A stretch of 64,000 nt of DNA. Source: Virgibacillus_O xinjiangensis (lineage in GTDB: Bacteria > Bacillota > Bacilli > Bacillales > Amphibacillaceae). The stretch is from assembly GCF_042643145.1 (NCBI RefSeq), contig NZ_JBHRSA010000042.1, forward strand, positions 1 through 64,000. Reading direction: 5' to 3'. How positions within the stretch are numbered: position 1 is the first letter of the stretch; every line of letters starts with the position of its first letter. Positions 42,967 to 51,053 of the stretch are shown one piece after another. A program made the position numbers and the translations under genes. The notes beneath the pieces are model-generated. The model searched no databases. It was not told where the DNA came from and saw only the letters and a list, made by a program, of their open reading frames with translations.

Positions 42967-43809
42967 ATGATCGAAGCATATGAGCGGGAGAATGTCACAT
43001 GTATCGAGGGTACGATCGAACGATCCGGCCGGAATAATGGGAAAATCTATTGCTTTATGACAGACGGACTGCTGATCGACACTAGTGCACCTTGTCTTGA
43101 ATCAGAACTGATTCCTTTCTATGAAAATAACGTGTTCGACCAAGTCGTATTAACCCACAGCCATGAGGACCATACGGGTACGGCCGCATGGATTCAAGCG
43201 AATCAGGAGGTCCCCATTCATGTCCATGAAAAGGGAATCCGTACATGTGAAGAGGGATGCAATTACCCAAAGTACCGGCAAATGGCATGGGGGATTCGCC
43301 AGCCGTTTAGACCTTCCCCCTTGGGCGCCACCATTTCATCCAGGAACCATGAGTGGAAGGTGATCTATACACCTGGCCATGCGAATGACCATATATCCCT
43401 TTTGGATGAAGAGACAGGCAGATTATTTACCGGTGACTTGTACGTCAGCCCGAAGACGAAGGTGATCATGAATACCGAGTCGATCCCAGTGATCATGGAC
43501 TCCATTCGAACATTGCTGCGGTTCGATTTCGGACCGATTTATTGCTGCCATGCTGGATACATAGAAAATGGGAAAGAGATGCTGCAGAAGAAACTGATGT
43601 ATTTAGAGGATCTTAGTGAAGAAGTGAAGAGTCTTCATCGTCAGGGCCAATCTGCTATGGAAATAAAGGAGAAGCTCTTCCCGAAAACCTATCCGATCAT
43701 CGGCATTTCCGAGGGGGAATGGGACTCCTTGCATATCATCACTTCCATCATTTCGGGCTTCACGGCAGAAAATGATCCAAAAAGGGGGAGGGAAGGTGAA
43801 ACTATTTGA
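42967..43809 (+). CDS. Metallo-beta-lactamase-fold hydrolase
   Basis: 280 residues with the binuclear zinc motif T-H-S-H-E-D-H-T-G near residue 60, P-G-H-A-N-D-H near residue 138, T-G-D-L-Y-V and a final C-C-H-A-G. The insertion E-E-G-C-N-Y-P-K-Y-R after the first motif is less common. The C-terminal 70 residues are a helical tail typical of LACTB2-like members. The ATG at 42967 follows GGGAGGGACGGGAG; frames starting earlier run through non-coding sequence. It overlaps the next gene by 14 bases, so the two probably act on one compound. Substrate unknown. Confidence 0.85.
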   Translation: MIEAYERENVTCIEGTIERSGRNNGKIYCFMTDGLLIDTSAPCLESELIPFYENNVFDQVVLTHSHEDHTGTAAWIQANQEVPIHVHEKGIRTCEEGCNYPKYRQMAWGIRQPFRPSPLGATISSRNHEWKVIYTPGHANDHISLLDEETGRLFTGDLYVSPKTKVIMNTESIPVIMDSIRTLLRFDFGPIYCCHAGYIENGKEMLQKKLMYLEDLSEEVKSLHRQGQSAMEIKEKLFPKTYPIIGISEGEWDSLHIITSIISGFTAENDPKRGREGETI

Positions 43810-44551
43810 TGCACACCTGCATATCATAGACCCGAGGTTTCCATTACAATCCAATCAGGGCTATCTGCCCGACTATTTCACTTGCCAAGACTATCTTCAG
43901 CATGCAGAGGATTTGAATGTGGCGGGAGGAGCCATTGTATCCGGCTCCTTTCAAGGTTTTGACCAGTCTTACTTGATCGATTCCCTGCAAAAACTAGGCC
44001 GCCAATTTGTCGGGGTAACCCAGCTGCCTGTTGAAACATCGGATGAGGAAATCATCCGGTTGGACAAGCTGGGCATCCGTGGTCTTCGATTCAACATCCG
44101 CCGGGGCGGTTCGGAGGATCTTTCACAAGTGGAGAGATTTGCTCAAAGGGTCCATGCATTGGCGGGATGGCATGTCGAATTATATATCGATTCCAGGCAA
44201 CTGCCACCACTCCGGTCGATGATCGAGAAACTCCCCGCCGTGTCCATCGACCATCTAGGTTTATCCAAGGCCGGTTTTCCAACGCTTCTATCCTTGGTGG
44301 ATAAAGGGGGGAAAGTGAAAGCGACAGGGTTTGGCCGAATTGACTTCGACCCGCGAGAAGCCATCAAAGAGATCCACGCCATCAACCCCGAGGCATTGAT
44401 GTTCGGGACGGATTTGCCGTCCACCAGGGCAAAAAGGCCCTTCAGCCCATCTGATGTCGACCTGATCATCGAGGCCCTTGGCGAAAAGCAGGCGGAGCAG
44501 GTGTTATACAAAAATGCGGCGAAGTGGTATTTGAAAGAAGAGCATGTTTAA
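43796..44551 (+). CDS. TIM-barrel amidohydrolase-2-type hydrolase
   Basis: 251 residues. It starts L-F-D-A-H-L-H-I-I-D (metal-binding H-x-H). Further features are V-S-G-S-F-Q-G near the first strands, G-I-R-G-L-R-F-N-I, V-E-L-Y-I, S-I-D-H-L-G and F-G-T-D-L-P-S-T-R with the catalytic Asp. This is the pattern of the 2-pyrone-4,6-dicarboxylate lactonase/amidohydrolase-2 group. The start is GTG at 43796 inside the end of the MBL gene. The paired MBL gene suggests two hydrolytic steps on a lactone or amide. Confidence 0.8.
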   Translation: MKLFDAHLHIIDPRFPLQSNQGYLPDYFTCQDYLQHAEDLNVAGGAIVSGSFQGFDQSYLIDSLQKLGRQFVGVTQLPVETSDEEIIRLDKLGIRGLRFNIRRGGSEDLSQVERFAQRVHALAGWHVELYIDSRQLPPLRSMIEKLPAVSIDHLGLSKAGFPTLLSLVDKGGKVKATGFGRIDFDPREAIKEIHAINPEALMFGTDLPSTRAKRPFSPSDVDLIIEALGEKQAEQVLYKNAAKWYLKEEHV

Positions 44552-44552
44552 C

Positions 44553-44606
44553 TGGGAAACACCCTATAGAGGAGGCATGGGGATGCCTGCTGTATAGGGT
44601 GTTTTT
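44553..44606 (+). terminator. Terminator after the amidohydrolase gene
   Basis: AACACCCTATA pairs with TATAGGGTGTT with an inner GGCAT/ATGCC stem, followed by T5. Confidence 0.8.
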
Positions 44607-44711
44607 ATGTGAGGAGGAGAGGAAAATATACGTTTCCTCATTTCCCGGGAAATAACGACATATTCCTTTTTATTTCTATAAGGAATTCTATTAAAGTTCT
44701 ACAGGAACTGG

Positions 44712-44796
44712 AGCTCAGGCCGTGCGGGGCTCCACTCAGGCGAGAGGCGGTGCTACTTGGGCCGCGCACCCGCCCATTCAGGCGCCAGCCCTCATC
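44712..44796 (+). repeat. 21-bp-period GC-rich array, locus 5
   Basis: Four units with cores GCTCAGGCC, CACTCAGGC, TACTTGGGC and CATTCAGGC at 21-bp spacing. It lies between the amidohydrolase terminator and the thi promoter. Confidence 0.8.
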
Positions 44797-44827
44797 CCTA
44801 TTTTAACGAAACAAAATTGATTGACTG

Positions 44828-44855
44828 TTGACAATAAAATTGCAAATGGTACAAT
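44828..44855 (+). promoter_or_regulatory. Promoter of the thiazole operon
   Basis: TTGACA and TACAAT are 16 bases apart, about 30 bases before the riboswitch. Confidence 0.75.
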
Positions 44856-44883
44856 TCAAATAACCAATACAATAATTGCCATT

Positions 44884-44976
44884 CACTAGGGGTGCCTTTC
44901 AAAAAGGCTGAGATCAAAGTATGGACTTTGGGACTCTTTGAACCTGATACGGTTGAGGCCGGCGTAGGGAAGTGAA
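44884..44976 (+). ncRNA. TPP riboswitch (THI element)
   Basis: The conserved parts appear in order: AGGGGTGCC, AAGGCTGAGA, CTTTGAACCTGAT, and GGCGTAGGGAAGTG. It senses thiamine pyrophosphate and stops expression of the thi genes when the cofactor is abundant. The terminator hairpin at 45005-45037 is the likely expression platform. Confidence 0.97.
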
Positions 44977-45004
44977 GAACGGACTGTCTATTTTTGTCGT
45001 TCCA

Positions 45005-45037
45005 ACCACTTTCCCTTAGCCGGAAAGTGGTTTTTTT
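45005..45037 (+). terminator. Riboswitch-controlled leader terminator
   Basis: ACCACTTTCC pairs with GGAAAGTGGT around a 7-base loop, followed by T7. It lies between the TPP aptamer and tenI, with no gene in between, so it acts as the attenuator. Confidence 0.85.
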
Positions 45038-45069
45038 GGTTGGTCAGATTTTTGGGAGGAGGTGCTGCT

Positions 45070-45723
45070 TTGGAACAACGAAACGACCATGGCATGGAGC
45101 GGGGAGAATTGCATGTCATCTCGACCGGCCGCCAGTCATCGGAGACGTTAGCATCGATAGCCGAAGAAATACATGACTATGTGGATGTCTTCCATCTCCG
45201 GGAAAAAGCTTGGTCTGACCGGGAAATGGTCGAAGCGATCGAATGGCTACTGGCCATGGGGATACCACCAGAAAAAATCGTGGTCAACCATCGTATAGAT
45301 GTTGCACATGTCACGGGTGTGAAGGGAGTGCAATTGGCCCATCACAGTATTGATGTATCTACCGTGCGAAATGCTTTTGGCCATTTGTCGATTGGCTGTT
45401 CCGTCCATTCCGTGAAAGAAGCTGTTTCCGCTTCGGAACATGGTGCGGACTATTTGTTGTTCGGCCATATCTACCCCACTTCATCAAAGCCCGGGTTGGC
45501 ACCCAGGGGATTGGAAGGTCTCCGCCAAGTCGTGCGAAGTGCCTCCGTCCCCGTGATTGCGATTGGCGGCATTACACCGGAGAACACCCGCGAGACCATA
45601 CAGAACGGGGCAAGCGGTACTGCCGTATTATCCGGTATCCTATTGGCCGAAGATCCATTAGAAAAAGCTATCGCATATAAGGAGGAATTGAGAAGGGTGG
45701 CTGAAGATGAACAAACAATATGA
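45070..45723 (+). CDS. tenI: Thiazole tautomerase TenI
   Basis: 217-residue TIM-barrel protein of the ThiE/TenI superfamily. Readable features: V-F-H-L-R-E-K-A-W-S, V-N-H-R-I-D-V-A, V-Q-L-A-H-H-S, H-I-Y-P-T-S-S-K-P-G, and V-I-A-I-G-G-I-T-P-E-N. The T-S-S-K-P-G loop and its place beside thiO, thiS and thiG fit TenI (aromatising the thiazole phosphate) rather than ThiE. The start is TTG at 45070 with GGGAGGAGG 7 bases upstream. It overlaps thiO by 17 bases. Confidence 0.85.
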   Translation: MEQRNDHGMERGELHVISTGRQSSETLASIAEEIHDYVDVFHLREKAWSDREMVEAIEWLLAMGIPPEKIVVNHRIDVAHVTGVKGVQLAHHSIDVSTVRNAFGHLSIGCSVHSVKEAVSASEHGADYLLFGHIYPTSSKPGLAPRGLEGLRQVVRSASVPVIAIGGITPENTRETIQNGASGTAVLSGILLAEDPLEKAIAYKEELRRVAEDEQTI

Positions 45724-46828
45724 TTCCATTGTTGTCGGGGCAGGAGTGATCGGCTGTTCGATTGCATTCCAGCTCAGCAAACGTGGGCATCGAGTATTGG
45801 TGGTTGAAAAGAATGAGGTCGGCCAAAAAGCTTCCAGTGCCGCTGCTGGCATGCTGGGGGCGCAAAATGAAATCAAAGATGATAGTCCATTGCTTGCTAT
45901 GGCGCAGAAAAGCAGGGCCATGTTCCCGGAATTGGCCGAAGAGCTGAAAGACCTTTCCCATATGGATATAGAACTCATCCAAAGCGGGATTCTTCGCGTG
46001 GCGCATACGGAAAAAGAAATGGCCGAGCTGGAAGCGGCCGCCGCTTTTCAGCAAGCAAAGGGAGAAACAGCAGAATTTCTAAATGCAGCAGAGGTAAAAG
46101 AAAAGGAACCCGAAATTTCGAGTACTGCACTAGGCGGTTTGTACATGCCGGATGATGGCCAGATTTCGCCTCCGCTCTTGTGCCAAGCATTGGCACGGTC
46201 GGCAGCTGTTTTAGGTGCAGAATTCAGGGAGCATACAGAGGTGACTGGGCTGGTAAAAAATCATGGCAGCGTCTCCGGTATACAGACGGCAATGGATACT
46301 TTCCATGCCGATTCCGTCATCGTGGCAGGAGGTGCCTGGAGCAGGCAAATCATCGAAAAAACAGGCCTGTCCTTGGATGCCTACCCGGTAAAAGGGGAAT
46401 GTTTTTCTGTCCGGTACGATCATCCTCTGGTCACGTCCAGCATTTTTTCGTCTTCGGGCTATATCGTCCCGAAAGCTGGTGGGAGACTGATCATCGGTGC
46501 AACGGAGAATCCCGGCACTTTTGACGAGTCCGTCCAACTGGAGTCCCTTCATCAAATGATGCATTCGGCCATGGAGATCCTTCCAAAATTAAAAGATGCC
46601 AAGTGGGAAAAAGCATGGGCTGGAATCCGGCCGCAAACAGGAGATGGCCTGCCCTATCTCGGTGAGCATCCCTCAATCAATGGGTTGTTCACTGCCACCG
46701 GTCATTATAGGAATGGGATGTTATTAGCCCCGATAACAGGAGTCGTGATGGCCGACCAGATCGAAGGCAAGCAGACGGATGACAGGTTCCGAATAGATAG
46801 ACTACCTTACAAGGAGGTAAGAATATGA
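45707..46828 (+). CDS. thiO: Glycine oxidase ThiO
   Basis: 373-residue FAD enzyme. The dinucleotide loop V-V-G-A-G-V-I-G-C-S near residue 10, S-S-A-A-A-G-M-L-G-A, D-G-Q-I-S-P-P-L-L, and the C-terminal G-H-Y-R-N-G-M-L-L-A-P are ThiO hallmarks. It oxidises glycine to the imine used in thiazole synthesis. It overlaps tenI and, at its end, thiS by 4 bases. Confidence 0.93.
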   Translation: MNKQYDSIVVGAGVIGCSIAFQLSKRGHRVLVVEKNEVGQKASSAAAGMLGAQNEIKDDSPLLAMAQKSRAMFPELAEELKDLSHMDIELIQSGILRVAHTEKEMAELEAAAAFQQAKGETAEFLNAAEVKEKEPEISSTALGGLYMPDDGQISPPLLCQALARSAAVLGAEFREHTEVTGLVKNHGSVSGIQTAMDTFHADSVIVAGGAWSRQIIEKTGLSLDAYPVKGECFSVRYDHPLVTSSIFSSSGYIVPKAGGRLIIGATENPGTFDESVQLESLHQMMHSAMEILPKLKDAKWEKAWAGIRPQTGDGLPYLGEHPSINGLFTATGHYRNGMLLAPITGVVMADQIEGKQTDDRFRIDRLPYKEVRI

Positions 46829-47028
46829 ATCTGCTAATCAATGGAGACAAGCTTCAATTACCTGCCAATGTGAACACCGTTGCAGATGTAGTTTCCTATT
46901 TTTTCACGAACCAACCGGTTGTCATTGTTGAGCACAATGGAGAAATTTTGGACAAGGATGCCCATCCGACAAGGAAAGTGGCGGATGGGGATAAAATTGA
47001 ACTGGTAAATTTTGTAGGAGGTGGCTGA
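46825..47028 (+). CDS. thiS: Sulfur carrier protein ThiS
   Basis: 67-residue ubiquitin-fold protein ending V-N-F-V-G-G-G, the C-terminal diglycine that ThiF adenylates and that carries the thiocarboxylate. The ATG overlaps the thiO stop. Confidence 0.93.
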   Translation: MNLLINGDKLQLPANVNTVADVVSYFFTNQPVVIVEHNGEILDKDAHPTRKVADGDKIELVNFVGGG

Positions 47029-47029
47029 G

Positions 47030-47794
47030 ATGCTGAAAATTGGAGGAAAAGAATTCAACTCACGCTTGCTTTTGGGAACAGGAAAATACCCCAACTTTGA
47101 TATACAGAAAGAAGCCATCGATGTGTCTGAAACAGAAATACTGACATTCTCGGTGCGGCGGATGAATGTGTTTGAACCGGACCAGCCGAATTTTCTCGAA
47201 AAGCTGGACCTCAACAGATATGACCTGCTGCCGAACACGGCAGGGGCCAAGACTGCCGAGGAAGCTGTCCGTACGGCCAAGCTTGCTAAAGCATCCGGGC
47301 TTTGTGACATGGTCAAGGTAGAAGTGATCGGATGTGACAAGACATTGCTGCCTGACCCGGTGGAGACATTGAGGGCAACAGAGCAACTACTGGAAGAAGG
47401 GTTCATCGTCCTTCCATACACCTCGGACGATGTGGTGCTGGCACAGAGATTGGAGGAGCTTGGTGCCCATGCCATCATGCCCGGAGCGAGTCCAATCGGA
47501 TCCGGACAAGGTATCATCAATCCTCTCAATTTAAGCCTGATCATGGAACAGGCGAATGTTCCCGTCATTGTGGATGCAGGCATCGGTTCTCCGAAGGACG
47601 CGGTGACTGCCATGGAACTCGGGGCTGACGGCATATTATTGAATACGGCTGTTTCAGGTGCCAAGGATCCTGTCCAAATGGCCGAGGCCATGAAGCTCGC
47701 GATCGAGGCAGGAAGGCTTGGATTTCAAGCAGGGCGCATCCCGCAAAAGCGCTATGCCACAGCAAGCAGTCCCATGGAAGGGATCAGCAGCTGA
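47030..47794 (+). CDS. thiG: Thiazole synthase ThiG
   Basis: 254-residue TIM barrel. Conserved segments: F-N-S-R-L-L-L-G-T-G-K-Y, L-P-N-T-A-G-A, V-K-V-E-V-I-G with the Schiff-base lysine, M-P-G-A-S-P-I-G-S-G-Q-G and V-I-V-D-A-G-I-G. It builds the thiazole ring from deoxyxylulose phosphate, dehydroglycine and ThiS thiocarboxylate. The ATG at 47030 lies one base after the thiS stop. Confidence 0.95.
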   Translation: MLKIGGKEFNSRLLLGTGKYPNFDIQKEAIDVSETEILTFSVRRMNVFEPDQPNFLEKLDLNRYDLLPNTAGAKTAEEAVRTAKLAKASGLCDMVKVEVIGCDKTLLPDPVETLRATEQLLEEGFIVLPYTSDDVVLAQRLEELGAHAIMPGASPIGSGQGIINPLNLSLIMEQANVPVIVDAGIGSPKDAVTAMELGADGILLNTAVSGAKDPVQMAEAMKLAIEAGRLGFQAGRIPQKRYATASSPMEGISS

Positions 47795-48810
47795 TGGATG
47801 TACGGTATTCCAGGCAAATTCTTTTTTCCCCGATTGGCCGGGAAGGGCAGGACCGATTAAAGGAGAAGCATGTGTTGCTGATTGGTGCTGGGGCACTTGG
47901 CACGAGTAATGCGGAAATCATGGTCCGGGCCGGTGTGGGAAAAGTGACGATTGCTGACCGTGACTATGTCGAATGGAGCAATCTGCAGCGCCAGCAGCTG
48001 TACACCGAAGAGGATGCCGCCCATGAAATTCCGAAAGCAGTTGCCGCAAAAAAGAGATTGGAGTCGATCAATGGTGAAGTGGCCATTAATGCAGAAATTC
48101 TCGATGTCACCCCGGTTGAAATGGCCCGTCTCATAGATGGGGTGGATTTGATTATCGATGCCACTGACAACTTCGATATTCGCATGATCATCAATGATAC
48201 GGCGCAAAAGTATGGCGTCCCTTGGATCTATGGAGCGATTGTCGGCAGTTATGGCCTCAGCTATACGGTGATCCCAGAGGAAACACCATGCCTGCATTGT
48301 CTGATGAAACGGATACCGATGGATGGAGCTACCTGTGATACCGCAGGGGTCATCAGCCCCATCGTCCAACTTATTGTCGCTCACCAGTCCGCGGAAGCAT
48401 TGAAAATACTCACAGGCAATCACGGGGCATTGAGAAAGCAATTGATTTCCTATGATATCTGGTCCAATCAGCAATCTGCCATTGACGTCGGAGCACTGAA
48501 AGAGGACAGCTGTCCGTCCTGTGGACAGGCACCGACGTATCCATTTCTGGACTATGAATCCCAGACAAAAACAGCGGTGCTGTGTGGGAGGGATACCGTG
48601 CAGATCCGGCCTGCTTCAAGGGAAAAGAGGGATTTGCAGAAAGTGGCCTCGAAGCTGTCCCAAACGGCAGAAGTGAGGCATAATGAGTTCCTTTTATCAT
48701 TCAAAAAGGATCCGTACCGGTTCGTCATGTTTCAGGATGGACGTGTCCTGGTTCATGGAACGAATGATGCCCAGCATGCAAAAACGTTGTACCATCGCTA
48801 TCTAGGATGA
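47794..48810 (+). CDS. thiF: ThiS adenylyltransferase ThiF
   Basis: 338-residue E1-like enzyme. R-Y-S-R-Q-I-L-F at the start, nucleotide loop G-A-G-A-L-G, D-R-D-Y-V-E-W-S-N-L-Q-R-Q, and zinc cysteines in C-L-H-C and C-P-S-C-G. The C-terminal 90 residues form an extra domain also seen in Bacillus ThiF/MoeB forms. It adenylates ThiS. Its ATG overlaps the thiG stop (TGATG). Confidence 0.93.
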   Translation: MDVRYSRQILFSPIGREGQDRLKEKHVLLIGAGALGTSNAEIMVRAGVGKVTIADRDYVEWSNLQRQQLYTEEDAAHEIPKAVAAKKRLESINGEVAINAEILDVTPVEMARLIDGVDLIIDATDNFDIRMIINDTAQKYGVPWIYGAIVGSYGLSYTVIPEETPCLHCLMKRIPMDGATCDTAGVISPIVQLIVAHQSAEALKILTGNHGALRKQLISYDIWSNQQSAIDVGALKEDSCPSCGQAPTYPFLDYESQTKTAVLCGRDTVQIRPASREKRDLQKVASKLSQTAEVRHNEFLLSFKKDPYRFVMFQDGRVLVHGTNDAQHAKTLYHRYLG

Positions 48811-48853
48811 ATCCATACAGGGTTCTGCCAACAACTTGTACTGGGACAACGAT

Positions 48854-48914
48854 AAAATGCTCCGCAATGGATCGAGTTCCTATACAACAACAGATAATCG
48901 GGAGGGAGCATTTT
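48854..48914 (+). promoter_or_regulatory. Long-range stem covering the ribosome site of the PTS IIC gene
   Basis: AAAATGCTCC (48854-48863) is the exact complement of GGAGCATTTT (48905-48914) across 41 bases. The right arm contains most of the GGAGGGAG ribosome site and touches the TTG start. It could act as a terminator of the thi operon or shut off translation of the PTS gene. Confidence 0.5.
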
Positions 48915-50245
48915 TGGATGTGTTGAAATGGTTTGTCGACTTGGGGGCCAGTGTGATGCTCCCCATGATCATTTTCATTTTTGCTTTGGCGCTTGGCACC
49001 AAATGGAAGGATGCTGTGCATGCAGGGCTGATGGTAGGCATCGGCTTTGTCGGGTTGAATCTGGTCATTGAGCTGCTGACGACCAGTCTGGGGCCAGCAG
49101 CTCAATCGATGGTCGATCATTTCGGGTTCGACCTTCAGACGATTGATGTTGGCTGGCCGGCTGCCGCTGCCATATCCTATGGCACCGCACTCGGCAGTCT
49201 TGCTGTACCAATTGGCATCGGGGTGAATCTGTTACTGATTATCGCTGGGTTGACAAAAACAGTGAATGTGGACATTTGGAACTATTGGCATGTGGCATTT
49301 ACCGGATCACTTGTCTATGCCATCACTGATGATTTCGCTTTAGGCCTGTTCACGATGGCCGTCCATGTGTTGGTCATTCTCTTATTAGGGGATCTGTTGG
49401 CCCCGGATATTCAAAAGTATTTCGGTTTCAGCCAGCTGACATTCCCCCATGCAGCCTCTGCACCATCCTATTTTTTGGCCAAGCCGCTCAACGCTGTTTT
49501 TGACCGAATTCCCCGGTTCAACCAATGGAAGGCTGATCCGGAAGCCATTCAAAAGCGCTTCGGCATGCTAGGGGATTCCGCGGTCCTTGGCTTGGTTCTT
49601 GGTTTCATCATCGGATTGCTGGCGGCATACAGCATCGAGGAAGCCATGCAATTGGCCATCCAGACAGCAGCTGTCCTGTTCTTGATGCCTAAAATGGTTT
49701 CATTATTAATGGAAGGACTGAACCCGATCTCCGAAGCGGCCGGTACTATGATGAGGAAAAAGTTTCCGGATAGAGACCTTTATATCGGCATGGATAGTGC
49801 CCTCGCAGCTGGGCATCCGGCTGTTTTGTCTGCTTCCTTGTTGTTGATTCCCATCACTCTATTTCTGGCCGTTGTCTTGCCAGGAAACAGGGTGCTGCCA
49901 TTCGGTGATTTGGCAACCCTTCCATTTTTGATATGCTTGATGGTTCCCGTGTTCAAAGGAAATCTCATCCGGACGTTAATCGCAGCGACCATTTACATAG
50001 GCGCAGGACTATACATCGCTACATGGATTGCACCGTTATTTACCGAGATGGCCATGGCTGCTGATTTCGATATGGGCGACAATGCAAGCATTTCGGCACT
50101 GGTTGACGGGGCGGTCTGGACGACGATTGTATTTGCCGGACTTGGCAAACTGCTGAGCTGGTACGGGATCAGCCTGATCGGCCTCAGTGCGCTTGGAGGA
50201 TTGATTTATATCAATAAATTTAAAAATAGGGGAGAAAAGACATGA
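48914..50245 (+). CDS. Galactitol-type PTS enzyme IIC
   Basis: 443-residue membrane permease with about ten helices, of the GatC/SgcC class (E-I-L-F-L-like start V-L-K-W-F-V-D-L-G-A-S-V-M-L-P, then G-F-V-G-L-N-L-V, F-G-M-L-G-D, A-A-G-H-P-A-V). The start is TTG at 48914 with GGAGGGAG 6 bases before. Class members carry galactitol, but many relatives carry other polyols or pentoses. A IIB gene follows with a 4-base overlap. No IIA or dehydrogenase is adjacent, so substrate and phosphate donor are open. Confidence 0.85.
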   Translation: MDVLKWFVDLGASVMLPMIIFIFALALGTKWKDAVHAGLMVGIGFVGLNLVIELLTTSLGPAAQSMVDHFGFDLQTIDVGWPAAAAISYGTALGSLAVPIGIGVNLLLIIAGLTKTVNVDIWNYWHVAFTGSLVYAITDDFALGLFTMAVHVLVILLLGDLLAPDIQKYFGFSQLTFPHAASAPSYFLAKPLNAVFDRIPRFNQWKADPEAIQKRFGMLGDSAVLGLVLGFIIGLLAAYSIEEAMQLAIQTAAVLFLMPKMVSLLMEGLNPISEAAGTMMRKKFPDRDLYIGMDSALAAGHPAVLSASLLLIPITLFLAVVLPGNRVLPFGDLATLPFLICLMVPVFKGNLIRTLIAATIYIGAGLYIATWIAPLFTEMAMAADFDMGDNASISALVDGAVWTTIVFAGLGKLLSWYGISLIGLSALGGLIYINKFKNRGEKT

Positions 50246-50520
50246 AAAAAGTGTTAGTCATTTGTGGTACTGGAATTGCTACATCCACCATCGTGATTGA
50301 AAAGTTGAAGAAGTGGCTGATGCAGGAAAAGTTGATTGACCAGGTGGAGCTGCATCAGGGGAAAGTGGCGGAAGCGGTCGATCAACGGAAAGATTATGAT
50401 TTTATCGTATCCACTACCATTGTTCCGGATTATATGAAGGAACATGTGATTGATGGGGTGCCATTATTATCGGGTGTGGATGTTGATGAAGTGTATCAAA
50501 GCATAAGGGAGCGGATTTGA
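50242..50520 (+). CDS. Galactitol-type PTS enzyme IIB
   Basis: 92 residues. It begins V-L-V-I-C-G-T-G-I-A-T-S-T with the phosphocysteine at about position 9, the standard GatB start. It passes phosphate from a IIA protein, not encoded here, to the sugar in the IIC channel. The ATG overlaps the IIC stop. Confidence 0.9.
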   Translation: MKKVLVICGTGIATSTIVIEKLKKWLMQEKLIDQVELHQGKVAEAVDQRKDYDFIVSTTIVPDYMKEHVIDGVPLLSGVDVDEVYQSIRERI

Positions 50521-50525
50521 AGAGC

Positions 50526-50943
50526 TAACTGGAAATCTGTTAGTGGAGGAACCCGCTGCGGAAATATGCTTCGCTTTCCGCGGAGGGCTGGTGAGCCTCC
50601 TTCGTGTTGACGCACTTCTGAGTCTCGCCTAGGCCTTTGCTCCCGCAGGAGTCTGCGCATATTTCCTCCGCTGACTTACCGTATCGTCCGTTTATGGAGG
50701 TAAACCATTTAGTAATGTCCAACCGCACTTTACGTGGGAAAAGAGGGGAATTCAACTAACTGGAAATATGCTTCGCTTTCCGCGGGCGGCTGGTGAGCCT
50801 CCTTCGTACTGGCGCACTTCTGAGTCTTGCCTAGGCCTTTGCCCCGTAGGAATCTACGCATATTTCCTCCGCTGACTTAACGAGTCCGCTTATGGAGGTA
50901 AACCATTTAGTTAGGTCCAACCGTTCTTTACGTGGGAAAAGAG
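50526..50943 (+). repeat. Two tandem copies of a ~190-bp intergenic repeat
   Basis: Both copies begin TAACTGGAAAT and contain ATGCTTCGCTTTCCGCGG, GGTGAGCCTCCTTCGT, CGCACTTCTGAGTCT, GCCTAGGCCTTTG, GCATATTTCCTCCGCTGACT and TTATGGAGGTAAACCATTTA, ending in ACGTGGGAAAAGAG. Copy 1 spans 50526-50752 and carries a short extra piece near its start; copy 2 spans 50757-50943. I recall similar elements in many Bacillaceae genomes, where they lie between genes. A diverged inverted copy lies at 36974-37131. Confidence 0.8.
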
Positions 50944-50944
50944 T

Positions 50945-50984
50945 AAAAGCTCAACCTGATCAAATGCAGAATCAGGTTGAGCTT
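50945..50984. terminator. Bidirectional terminator between PTS and amidohydrolase genes
   Basis: AAGCTCAACCTGAT pairs with ATCAGGTTGAGCTT (14 bp) around a 10-base loop, between convergent genes. Confidence 0.75.
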
Positions 50985-51053
50985 GCTAGACTTTTCGTTC
51001 AAAATTTAAATCCCGGATTCCGCGTGATGGGGCATTGATTGCAATCCATCAGC

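Noticed and set aside
50521..50960. Tandem repeat as a CRISPR array
   Set aside because: Only two long copies exist, with no short repeats or spacers and no cas genes.
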